A stretch of DNA of 64,000 nucleotides from Imbricaverruca yamaguchii. Taxonomy: Eukaryota > Arthropoda > Thecostraca > Neoverrucidae. The notes beneath the pieces were generated by a model. That model made no database searches and had not been told where the DNA came from. It saw nothing but the letters and a program-made list of their open reading frames with translations. Of the stretch, positions 22,072 through 30,690 are shown one piece after another. The position numbers and the translations under genes were made by a program. Where the stretch lies: contig JAOTOL010001324.1 in the NCBI GenBank assembly GCA_034440575.1, positions 62,001-126,000 on the forward strand, read 5' to 3'. Position 1 is the stretch's first letter. Every line of letters begins with the position of its first letter.

Positions 22072-24487
22072 CAGTGCTGGTCATAGGAGACTCTCGTGTG
22101 CGACATTTAGAGCAGGTATTTTGTAAAGGTAGGAGGGACAGGAGGTGCATCACCAGGCCTGGTGCCAAGGTGAAGGACCTGGTACCTGCGGTGGCACAGG
22201 TCACCAGTGATCACCAGTTTAACAGTCATAGTGCATGTAGGGGTAAATAACATAGGTCATACTAGGAGTGAGGAGCTTCTGCGGGAGTACAGGGCCCTTC
22301 TGGCCACCCTGAAGGGTACCAATAGAGTCATTGTAACAGCAATTTTGCCTAGGGCTAGAGCCTCCCCTGAGTGGAGCTCTAGGGCACTGGCAGCTAACGC
22401 CAGGGTAGGAAAGCTCTGCCATGAGCTAGGTTTTACATTTGTAGACGAGTGGAGCAGGTTTTATGCATCGTGGGACCTCTATCAGAGGGATGGCCTGCAC
22501 TTTTCTGAGAAGGGGGTCCATGTGTTAGGCAAAGTATACGAGCATGTCCTTCAGGGAAACTAGGAAATGGGGTGGGGAGGGATGAAATTGCATTGCCAAC
22601 TCAGGAATATTCCAATAGTGTCAGCCAAGGCAATATAACCTCAAAGTCTGCAAATAGGGACAGCAGCAACTCAAGGGGACAGAGTTATAGTTCATCTAGT
22701 GATAAAAGAACTCGATATGTAAAAGCCAAAGGTGGTTATGGAGCATTTGTTAAGTGTATGATGTTTAATGCTCAGGGTATCCGTTCCAAATTTGATGAGT
22801 TCAAGTGTTATGTTGCTGAGGAGGAACCAGATTTTGTTTGCATTACGGAGGCATGGGTCAGTGAAGGGTATTTTGGAGATAACTTACAGAACTATGAGAT
22901 CCAGGGATACAATATGTTTTCGTGCAATAGGGGTCCAGCAATGAAAGGGGGTGGTGTAATGCTCTATATGAATAGCTTATTCAGTTCTCAAAAAGTAGCA
23001 GGTGGGGATAAAAATGTGTCTGTGGAGTCCATTTGGCTTGATGTCACTGTGGGAAAAGGCAACAGCAATACTCTTAGGATAGGAGCTTTCTTCCGATCAG
23101 GAACCTTGCCACATTCTCAGCAACTGGTGCTTGACAAGGTGATTTGTGAGGAAATCAGTAGAAACTTAGAGAGAGGAAAGAGGAAACTAGAAAGAGGAAG
23201 TGCCTTATTATCGGTGACTTTAATCTAAAAGGTTATGAAAATGCTGGTGTTGGCTCCCCATCATGCAAAATGTTTAGGAAATGCCTTGAAGAGGACCTGT
23301 TCTTACACCAGTTTGTATCGGAACCTACCAGGTATGGTTCATTCTTGGACCTTGTATTCTCGGATTTAAGTGACTTGGTTCAAGACTTGACTGTAGGCGA
23401 AACTCTGGGAAAAAGTGACCATAACATAGTTAGATTCAAGGCACATGTAGGGGAAATTATCAAGGATAATTTGGTAAAGGTTCCAAATTTCAACAGAGCA
23501 GACGTTAACGGCATGAGAGCGGCTTTAAGTGCCATCAGATGGGAAGAAGAATTCTCCAATATAAATGCCTGTGAAATGTGGGAAAGGTTCAAATCTTACT
23601 TGAAGGAAACTCAGATTAGACATGTCCCCCAAAAGCAAAGACGCAAAAGAAGGGTAGGAAAGCCAGCATGGCTTACACCAGACGTGATAAAAGCAATGAA
23701 GGCAAATGATGTTGATTTCATTGATAGTGATGTTGTTTACAATCATATCAGGAAAATAAAGCCAAATAAGGCAGCAGGACCTGATGAAATTTATGCTAGG
23801 GTGTTGCGGGAAACTGAAAAAGAACTGGCATTTCCACTTAATATAATATTTTGTAGATCAGTTTCACATAATGAAATTCCAACCGATTGGAAAAGGGCAA
23901 ATGTAGTTCCTATTTTCAAGAAAGGAGAAAGACGGAAAGTTGAAAACTATAGGCCAATAAGTCTCACATCCCTAGTCTGCAAGGTACTCGAATCAATTAT
24001 CAAAGATAGAATAGTTAGTTATCTGGAAGGTAGCAGATTGATTCAAGATACTCAACATGGGTTTAGAAAAGGACGATCGTGTCTGACAAACCTCTTGGAC
24101 TTTTTGAACTTCGCCACAGAACAATTTGATCAGGGAAATCAGGTTGATGTAGCATATCTTGATTTTAGTAAGGCCTTTGACAAGGTACCCCATAAACGGT
24201 TAATGATACAGCTTCAGTCCCATGGTATTGCAGGTAGCATCTTAAAATGGATAGAATTGTGGCTTTCAGATAGACAGCAAAGAGTGATGCTAAATGGTAC
24301 AAAGTCATCATGGCAAAATGTTCTTAGTGGAGTCCCCCAGGGGTCAGTACTAGGGCCATTACTGTTCATTATATTTGTAAATAACATTGAAAGTGGCCTA
24401 AGCAGTAAAGTTGTGAAATTTGCGGATGATTTGAAGGTCTTTAGGGCAATAACAGGTCAGGATGAGCATATCTCGCTGCAAAAAGAC
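22072..24487 (+). mobile_element. CR1-type non-LTR retrotransposon, copy B, truncated at both ends
   Basis: This copy starts abruptly inside ORF1 at CAGTGCTGGTCATAGGAG, just before the SGNH GDS block, and ends inside the RT after CTGCAAAAAGAC. The ORF1 remainder (to 22563) and ORF2 are very similar to copy A at 10440-14285. It keeps the endonuclease segment that copy A lost, including a GDFN motif near 23213 and the SDHN motif near 23417. It lacks about 345 bases between KAMKA and NDVDFIDSD (23704) that copy A still has. A frameshift near 23190 separates the endonuclease from the rest. Sense orientation in the Csp intron. Confidence 0.9.
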
Positions 24488-24511
24488 TCTATGAAAAGAC
24501 ATTGCGACTGA
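22572..24511 (+). pseudogene. CR1 ORF2 copy B: endonuclease and partial reverse transcriptase
   Basis: The frame from 22572 carries MMFNAQGIRSK (conserved Asn), CITEAW (Glu) and KGGGVMLYMN. It then shifts near 23190. The frame from 23270 carries LDLVFSDL, SDHNIVRF, NKAAGPDEI, a region with RPISLTSLVCKVLE, GFRKGRSCLTNLLDF, LDFSKAFDKVPH (motif A), SGVPQGSVLGPLLF (motif B) and FADD (motif C). The nonsense codons of copy A (12586 region deleted, 12889 reads Arg-Lys here) are absent. The RT thumb is missing because the copy ends just past motif C, so the protein is dead despite well-preserved motifs. Confidence 0.88.
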
Positions 24512-24579
24512 CGCGTATGGCGTTGTTCTTGTTGGGGGTGGGGGTACTATATAAGTGTTAAGTTGTCTTTTCATAGAGT
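24486..24579. mobile_element. 94-bp element with 16-bp perfect terminal inverted repeats
   Basis: ACTCTATGAAAAGACA (24486-24501) is the exact reverse complement of TGTCTTTTCATAGAGT (24564-24579). The left end coincides with the point where CR1 copy B stops, and the right end abuts the THAP-like repeat. It may be a tiny non-autonomous DNA transposon, a terminal part of the THAP repeat, or a stem-loop formed at a breakpoint. No target duplication is evident. Confidence 0.55.
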
Positions 24580-24589
24580 TTTCCTCAAT

Positions 24590-25905
24590 TTTTTATTGAT
24601 TCTGGCAATGCAATGGACATGTTTTATTTCCGGAAAACCCGTATTTTTCAAGTATCACTAGTGATTTTTAATTCTAAGCACGATGGCGGCATTCATTTAT
24701 TTCTAATAAGTCCTTAAAACACTTAAATATTTCACAAATCACTTCAGAATACCTGGCTTCGTGGTTGGTCAAAATACCTGTGACGTCCCGTATGTCGTGG
24801 GTAGCGAAGGTCGACTGCCAGGCATTCGATTTTGCGTATAGGACGTCGCTGAGTTTGGATTAATCGTTGACTGTTTTAGCTTAAATGTCATCCCACTGTC
24901 AGGTGATAATGGATCGCAGAAAACGCGGCTATTTTACATGCTTTGTGCCAAGGTGTAAAAATAAAACTTTTAGTAAGCCAGACACGATATGGATCGGCCT
25001 TCAGAGTTCAGGCAAGATGGGGAAGCTGTGGAGCGATGCTGCGCGCCGAGATAGTCCTCTGATCGCCGTATACCTAAGTATGATTGATCACACAAGCCTA
25101 CACCTGTGTAGAGCGTCATGTCTTCCTACACCTATTGATAAATGATTGCATTAACTGCTACACCAGCACAATATATATCTTGCAAGAAGGCTCATTAAAA
25201 TTACACAACATGCTTGACATTCCATAAACCAACAGAATGAGCCTGAAAACATGTACCACATTTAAAAGCAATAGGTTATGGCCAATGCACACATTTAATT
25301 TTCCATTTGATAGCAGTCCCTTCTAGTAATATCTCCACTGACATCAGCAAAACATGACAGCATTTGCATGAGGGATCTTACTCAATCTGTTCCATCACAA
25401 TGATGATTAGAGGTCTTGACGTTTGCCAAAATATCATCAATGTGTGCGTACATTTCACCCACGTCCCCATGTAGGGAAGAGGGGGAGGGGTTCCGAACAC
25501 CTAAGGCATGCAACAAATAACTCTACTACTGCTTCTGTATGGCCGAACTAGTAATTGTGCTGTTTACTGAACACAAATATGAACAAGCTATCTCTATTCA
25601 AGCAATTCCTTTGGATACAAATCCTCAAAAGATGTGCAAAGAGGAACTTTAAAACAATCATTATTTTGTAGTGGTGTGTCATATCCTGGACATGACAATG
25701 TTGCACAGGATTGCTTCACGTAGCTGCTGTGGTGCAAGTTATTAGTAGCGACTAAAAATACGAATGGAATTGAAAAAGAAAATAATTGAGGTCACTTCCT
25801 TATAACTTTCCTAAGCTAACTGCCCTTGGAAGCCTAAAAATGGACCCGCAGGCTTCAATAGCTCAGTACACAAAGAATTTGTAGGGCTATGCAATCAGAC
25901 CTTCA
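24590..25905 (+). repeat. THAP-like dispersed repeat, copy 1
   Basis: Two blocks (24590-25065 and 25440-25905) align by eye with 42695-43170 and 43177-43670. Shared landmarks include GTGGGTAGCGAAGGTCGACT, ATGGATCGCAGAAAACGC and GAGGGGTTCCGAACACCTAA. The segment 25066-25440 is absent from copy 2 and is either an insertion here or a deletion there. The first block encodes a THAP-like zinc finger start. The repeat may derive from a THAP-transposase (P-element-like) transposon or from a retrocopied gene. Confidence 0.6.
24909..25065 (+). pseudogene. THAP-like zinc-finger exon remnant
   Basis: The frame reads MDRRKRGYFTCFVPRCKN, then KTFSKPDTIWIGL and KMGKLWSDAARRD. A C-x4-C pair near the N terminus followed by a basic W-containing KLW..AARRD motif resembles the start of a THAP domain, a C2CH DNA-binding zinc finger found in P-type transposases and host factors. 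The later Cys-His pair is not visible in this block. In copy 2 at 43021 the first cysteine codon has become TGA. The THAP assignment is by motif memory only. Confidence 0.4.
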
Positions 25906-26659
25906 TATTTCGGTAGAGAAAGGTCCATCATATATGAATGTTGCCATCTTTTTCTTATTTATGCACTGAACGTGACATGGGAGACGTTCAAATGTAGGTG
26001 TTGGGGAAGCAGAACATGCTCAGATGCCCCACCATTCCCCTGTTTCCTCATGTAGGCATTTGAACTATCATGTAATGAGAAATTAATGCCAAATAAATGA
26101 ACTAAGCTCGTCATGATTTATCAATCAATTATCAAGTTATTACAGCATTGGGGTATAGCTTGCAGTGTACCATTATCTACCATGGAATGTCAGTTATCCC
26201 ACTGGATTAAAAATACAAAATAAATTTGAAGGTATAAACAGCTCTTTCACTGGAGGGGAAGCCATGGTGTCCAGCTAAAGCATATATAATCTATGCCATG
26301 GCCCTTCCTATTATTGCACACATTTTACTCGAAAACATTGTACAAACATTTGATGTTTGTTCACACACCAAAATGCCCTGGATTTGAAGAGAAAGGTTAG
26401 CTGTTGCATTGTCACCATAATCTATTATATACCCTTTCGAGCTTCATATTTTCTTGAAAATTGTTCAGGTTAGTCCACAAGCACTCACCTTGTTCTCCAT
26501 GACGCGACTTCATTGAAAAAGTTCGCGTAGAAATTCCCAACCTAGACTTCACTGCGCGTCTCTGGCTTGGCCGCTTCGAGGAACCCCACAGCTGACGTCA
26601 TCAGCTGTGGGGGTTCTTAACTGAACTCATTTAATTAGGTAGGAAGTACACCTCATACG
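25906..26659. other. Unassigned intronic sequence
   Basis: No gene recognised. A short inverted repeat, CCCCACAGCTGACGTCAGCTGTGGGG-like, lies at about 26584-26610 (centre TGACGTCA, a CRE-type palindrome). Confidence 0.4.
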
Positions 26660-26844
26660 AACAAAATACTTCAGGGGACGAGTAGCCTTGGGGTAAGTTG
26701 CTCGTCTCATAATCAAAAGGTTGCGGGTTCGAGTCTCACTTGTCGCTACTCTTCGCCCGCGACCAATCGGCGTGAGAGATTGGCGACGCTACATGACTCA
26801 ACGGTCGATGTGTCGTAAAACCAATAACCAACAAAATACTTCAG
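26660..26844 (+). mobile_element. SINE with tRNA-Met-like head and 15-bp target-site duplication
   Basis: The body, 26675-26829, begins GGGACGAGTAGCCTTGGGG (A-box region), has TCTCATAATC in the anticodon position (CAT, elongator tRNA-Met-like) and a B box GGTTCGAGTCTC at 26726-26737. It ends with GTCGTAAAACCAATAACCA. AACAAAATACTTCAG flanks it perfectly at 26660-26674 and 26830-26844, so this is a recent retroposition. It is in the Csp intron, same strand. A second copy is at 52763-52926. Confidence 0.9.
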
Positions 26845-27384
26845 TTTTTATACGAAATATTGCATACGTTTTTTTTTGCAACAAAATCCCCATTACGAGA
26901 AACTTGTCCATTAGACATGATCACATGCAATTGTCACGAACCTGTGGGAGGTTTCAATATGGCAGGTATCTATGCTGATATTCATCATGTTCATAAACGT
27001 TTGGTAGTTTTGTTTTGCATATAAGCGATTGCATAAAAAATCCTCGCTGAATAATGTCCGAATTTATGTTCATGTATCACCACCAGGTTACATTGAATAG
27101 CAACTTCAAAATGATACGTGATGCTAAATGCTCCTTAACCGCTACTGAGGAATTCATTCGGTTGCAAAAGCAACTGCTTCAGAAAACTCCAACAAATGGC
27201 TTCAGCAATTTATTTGTTTCAGAGTGGATGAAAAATAGAGTTGCCTTTGTGACGCCTATGGGTACCTGTAAGCTTGTTCGCTCAACTTCACCATGCTTTT
27301 TGGCGACTTTTCAACACCAACCAACATGAAATGAACAATACAATGAATCCCTCAGTATGCTCCGCCCACCATGTGCCCAACAAT
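26845..27384. other. Unassigned intronic sequence
   Basis: A modest open frame (27054-27329) is present but has no recognisable domain. A CACCAACCAACATG string near 27315 resembles a SINE tail remnant. Confidence 0.35.
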
Positions 27385-28096
27385 CTCACCAGCTGACACT
27401 GACATCGGATGTCTGACCTCGCTAGCTGACACTGACATCGGATGTCTGACCTTGCCAGCCGACACTGACGTATGTTTGACATCGCCAGCCCACACTGACG
27501 TCGGATGTCTGACTTCACCAGCTGACAGTGACGTCGGATGTCTGACCTCGCCAGCCGACACTGACGTCGGATGTCTGACCTCGCCAGCCGACACTGATGT
27601 CGGATGTCTGACCTCGCTAGCTGACACTGACATCGGATGTCTGACCTCGCCAGCCGACACTGACGTCGGATGTCTGACCTCGCCACCCGACACTGACGTC
27701 GGATGTCTGACCTCGCTAGCTGACACTGACGTCGGATGTCTGACCTCGCCAGCCGACACTGACGTCGGATGTCTGACCTCGCTAGCTGACACTGACATCG
27801 GATGTCTGACCTCGCCAGCCGACACTGACGTCGGATGTCTGACCTCGCCAGCCGACACTGACGTCGGATGTCTGACCTCGCTAGCTGACACTGACGTCGG
27901 ATGTCTGACCTCGCCAGCCGACACTGACGTCGGATGTCTGACCTCGCTAGCTGACACTGACGTCGGATGTCTGACCTCGCCAGCCGACACTGACGTCGGA
28001 TGTCTGACCTCGCTAGCTGACACTGACGTCGGATGTCTGACCTCGCCAGCCGACACTGACGTCGGATGTCTGACCTCGCCAGCCGACACTGACGTC
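27385..28096. repeat. 33-bp minisatellite, about 21 units, next to Csp exon 3
   Basis: The unit is GACCTCGCCAGCCGACACTG followed by ACGTCGGATGTCT. Two main variants, CGCCAGCCGAC and CGCTAGCTGAC, partly alternate to give a 66-bp period. The last unit ends in the unique sequence GAGCACCCGGCCGTGGAG, about 97 bases before the proposed exon-3 acceptor. Each unit contains a CGCCAG or CGCTAG trinucleotide context resembling a weak 3' splice site. Units of 33 bp keep frames open on both strands. Confidence 0.95.
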
Positions 28097-28192
28097 GAGC
28101 ACCCGGCCGTGGAGCCAGGACCTCATCAAGTGACGGCAGCTCTCGGTGCCCGAGCTGGCCAAGTGTCCTATGACCGTGACCCATGCCGCCAG

Positions 28193-28424
28193 GGCGACGA
28201 CGATCTTGACCTGGAGTCGGGTCAGAGTCCGACGGTAGACGGGGATCAGCCGGTGACCAATCAGCCGCAGGTATTCGCCATGCCGGCGCCACCTCCGCCG
28301 CCGCCGACCGGCCAGAGCCAAGCACACCAGTCAACCAACCCCAACAACCCATTCACGTCATCGGCGCCTCCGCCCACCGAGAGCACTGGCCTCAAGACGG
28401 CCGAGCAGACTACCTATACACCAG
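28193..28424 (+). CDS. Csp: Cysteine string protein, C-terminal region exon
   Basis: The frame reads GDDDLDLESGQSP, then QVFAMPAPPPPPP, NPFTSSAPPP and LKTAEQTTYTP. An acidic DLD patch, a VFAMP motif, an NPF motif and the ending T-EQTTYTP are the features I remember from insect Csp C termini, where the sequence continues with a few more residues. The proposed acceptor CATGCCGCCAG ends at 28192 and gives phase 0, matching exon 2. 28100 is an alternative start. The donor ACACCAG|GTGGGT is at 28424/28425, phase 1, so the final residues are in a further exon that I could not find. The 3' end of this exon is the seed sequence of the following ~47-bp array. Confidence 0.88.
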
Positions 28425-28915
28425 GTGGGTGGGATCAGGTCACGTCAAGCCACGATGGCAGACCACTCTCACACCAGGTGGCTAGGGTCAGCTGGGCAGA
28501 CTACACACCAGGGAATAGGATCAGCCCAGGTCAGGTCAGATGGGCGGGCCATGTATCCGCCAGGTGGATGGGGTCGGGTCAGATCAGACGTACAGACCAT
28601 CTGCACACTAGATGGGTATAGCCAGGTTGGGTCAAACGTTCGGACCATTTACACACCAAGCGGGTGGCATCAGGTTAGGTCAGATCGGCAGATCATCTAC
28701 ACACTAGGTGGGTATGGTCAGGTCAGGTCAGACGGGCGGACCATTCACGCACGAGATGGGTAGTATCAGATCTGACCAGATTGGTTGATGATCTGCACAC
28801 TAGGTGGATGTGGTCAGGTTAGGTCGGATGGGCAAACGATTTATACCAGGTGAGTAGCGTCAGATCATATGTGCGAACCATTTACACATCGGGTGGATGG
28901 GATGAAGTCAGATGC
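28404..28915 (+). repeat. Diverged ~47-bp tandem repeat seeded by the exon-3 donor
   Basis: About eleven units follow the pattern GGCAGACCATCTACACACYAG, then GTGGGTATGGTCAGGTCAG. The first unit is the end of Csp exon 3 itself (GAGCAGACTACCTATACACC followed by AGGTGGGTGG). Donor-like CAG|GTGG or TAG|GTGG is retained in roughly half the units, including GCCAGGTGGATGG (28559), ACTAGGTGGGTATGG (28702) and ACCAGGTGAGTAGC (28846). AGGTCAGGTCAG strings in the second half of units resemble nuclear-receptor half-sites. It is older and more diverged than the array at 15533. Confidence 0.8.
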
Positions 28916-29265
28916 ACAGATTCCCAGATTCCCTCGCACAATTCCCAGGTGTAGTGAATATCGATATGCTGAATAACTAAATATCTTTGAATCCAATTTG
29001 CCTGAAACTTGTCAAGAGAGGTCTTGCGAGTCTTGCGAGTTGGGCTGCTGAGAAGAATGCTATGTTCATCTTCATACGCGGTAATCTGAGGGAGGATAAT
29101 GCAACTCACCAAGGGAATGGGTGGCATAAAATTGTTCCACATGTGTAATTTTTTTTCAGTGGTATTGTGTGGAAAATTATCCATGGAAATGATAGGTAAG
29201 AGAGGAAAGTTATTTCTTCTTAGGTGTCACTTTCCATTAAAATTAGGAAGTCTTAAGGCGCTGCC
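28916..29265. other. Unassigned sequence between two arrays
   Basis: No gene or repeat recognised. GTCTTGCGAGTCTTGCGAG near 29021 is a short local duplication. Confidence 0.4.
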
Positions 29266-30690
29266 GTGACATCTAAAGGCGAAGTAAGAAGGTCCGTGAC
29301 AACTGAGGACGAGGGTGGGAGGTCCGTGACATCTGAGGACGAGGGTGGGAGGTCCGTGACATCTTAGGACGAGGGTGGGAGGTTCGTGACATCTGAGGAC
29401 GAGGGTGGGAGGTTCGTGACATCTTAGGACGAGGGTGGGAGGTTCGTGACATCTGAGGACGAGGGTGGGAGGTTCGTGACATCTGAGGACGAGGGTGGGA
29501 GGTTCGTGACATCTGAGGACGAGGGTGGGAGGTTCGTGACATCTGAGGACGAGGGTGGGAGGTTCGTGACATCTGAGGACGAGGGTGGGAGGTTCGTGAC
29601 ATCTGAGGACGAGGGTGGGAGGTTCGTGACATCTTAGGACGAGGGTGGGAGGTTCGTGACATCTGAGGACGAGGGTGGGAGGTTCGTGACATCTGAGGAC
29701 GAGGGTGGGAGGTTCGTGACAACTGAGGACGAGGGTGGGAGGTTCGTGACATCTTAGGACGATGGTGGGAGGTTCGTGACATCTGAGGACCAAGGTAGAA
29801 AGTTCGTGACATCTGAGGACCAAGGTAGAATGTCCGTGACAACTGAGGATGAGGGTGGGAGGTTCGTGACATCTGAGGACCAAGGTAGAATGTTCGTGAC
29901 ATCTGAGAACCAAGGTAGAAGGTCCGTGACATCTGAGGACAAAGGTAAAAGGTTCGTGACATCTGAGGACCAAGGTAGAAGGTCCGTGACAACTGAGGAC
30001 CAAGGTAGAAGGTCCGTTATATCTGAGGACGAGGGTGGGAGGTCCGTGACAACTGAAGGCCAAGATAGAAGGTCCGTGACATCTGAAGACCAAGGTAGAA
30101 GGTCCGTGAAATCTGAGGACCAAGGTAGAAGGTCCGTGACAACTGGGGATGAGAGTGGGAGGTCCGTGACATCGGAGGACCAAGGTAGAAGGTCCGTGAC
30201 ATCTGATGAAGAGGGTGGGAGGTCCGTGACATCTGAGGACGAGGGTGGGAGGTTCGTGACATCTTAGGACGATGGTGGGAGGTTCGTGACATCTGAGGAC
30301 CAAGGTAGAAAGTTCGTGACATCTGAGGACTAATGTAGAAGGTCCGTGACATCTGAGGACGAGGGTGCGAGTTCCGTGACATCTGAAGACGAGGGTGAGA
30401 GGTTCATGACATCTGAGGACGAAGGTAGAAGGTTCGTGACATCTGATGACGAGGGTGGGAGGTTCGTGACATCTGAAGACGAGGGTGGGAGGTTCGTGAC
30501 ATCTGAGGACCAAGGTAGAAGGTCCGTGAAACCTGAGGACGAGGGTGGGAAGCCCGTAAAATTTGAGACGATGGTGAAAGGTTAGTGACCTCTGACGATG
30601 AGAGTGGTATGTCCCCGACATTTGCGAACCAAGGTAGAGAGTCCGTGACATCTAAGAACTGTGGCGGGAAGTCCGCATCGGGGAAGACAT
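29266..30690. repeat. 30-bp tandem array, about 46 units
   Basis: The unit is GACATCTGAGGACGAGGGTG followed by GGAGGTTCGT, with a second class carrying GACCAAGGTAGAAGGTCCGT. The first 500 bases are almost all class 1, and the next 500 mix both classes. A block containing ATCTTAGGACGATGGTGGGA plus the following AAAGTTCGTG unit occurs near 29750-29810 and again near 30260-30320, indicating a duplication of about 17 units. The plus-strand frame reads TSEDEGGRFV repeats but is broken by TAG in several units. I see no coding context. Confidence 0.95.

Larger units (their letters stand above)
15533..28192 (+). other. 12.7-kb Csp intron packed with repeats
   Basis: The intron runs from the GTGAGT donor at 15533 to the proposed acceptor CATGCCGCCAG ending at 28192. 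Both boundary phases are 0. It holds a 2.65-kb donor-derived minisatellite, a 27-bp array, a tRNA-Lys-like SINE, CR1 copy B, a 94-bp inverted-repeat element, a THAP-like repeat, a tRNA-Met-like SINE and a 33-bp array close to the acceptor. The 3' boundary is less certain than the 5' one: 28100 is an alternative start in the same phase but with a poorer acceptor (GAG). Confidence 0.7.

Noticed and set aside
26675..26760. Functional tRNA-Met gene
   Set aside because: The cloverleaf is imperfect and the sequence continues into a SINE body with a target-site duplication. Same for 52763 and the tRNA-Lys-like head at 21139.
27288..28352. 354-codon minus-strand frame and 416-codon plus-strand frame over the 33-bp array
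   Set aside because: The plus-strand frame is only real where it overlaps Csp exon 3. The rest is array.
29227..30651. Minus-strand 474-codon frame (repeated PPTLVLRCHE) and plus-strand TSEDEGGRFV repeats
   Set aside because: Low-complexity reading of a 30-bp array. The plus-strand frame has stops in some units and there is no exon context.
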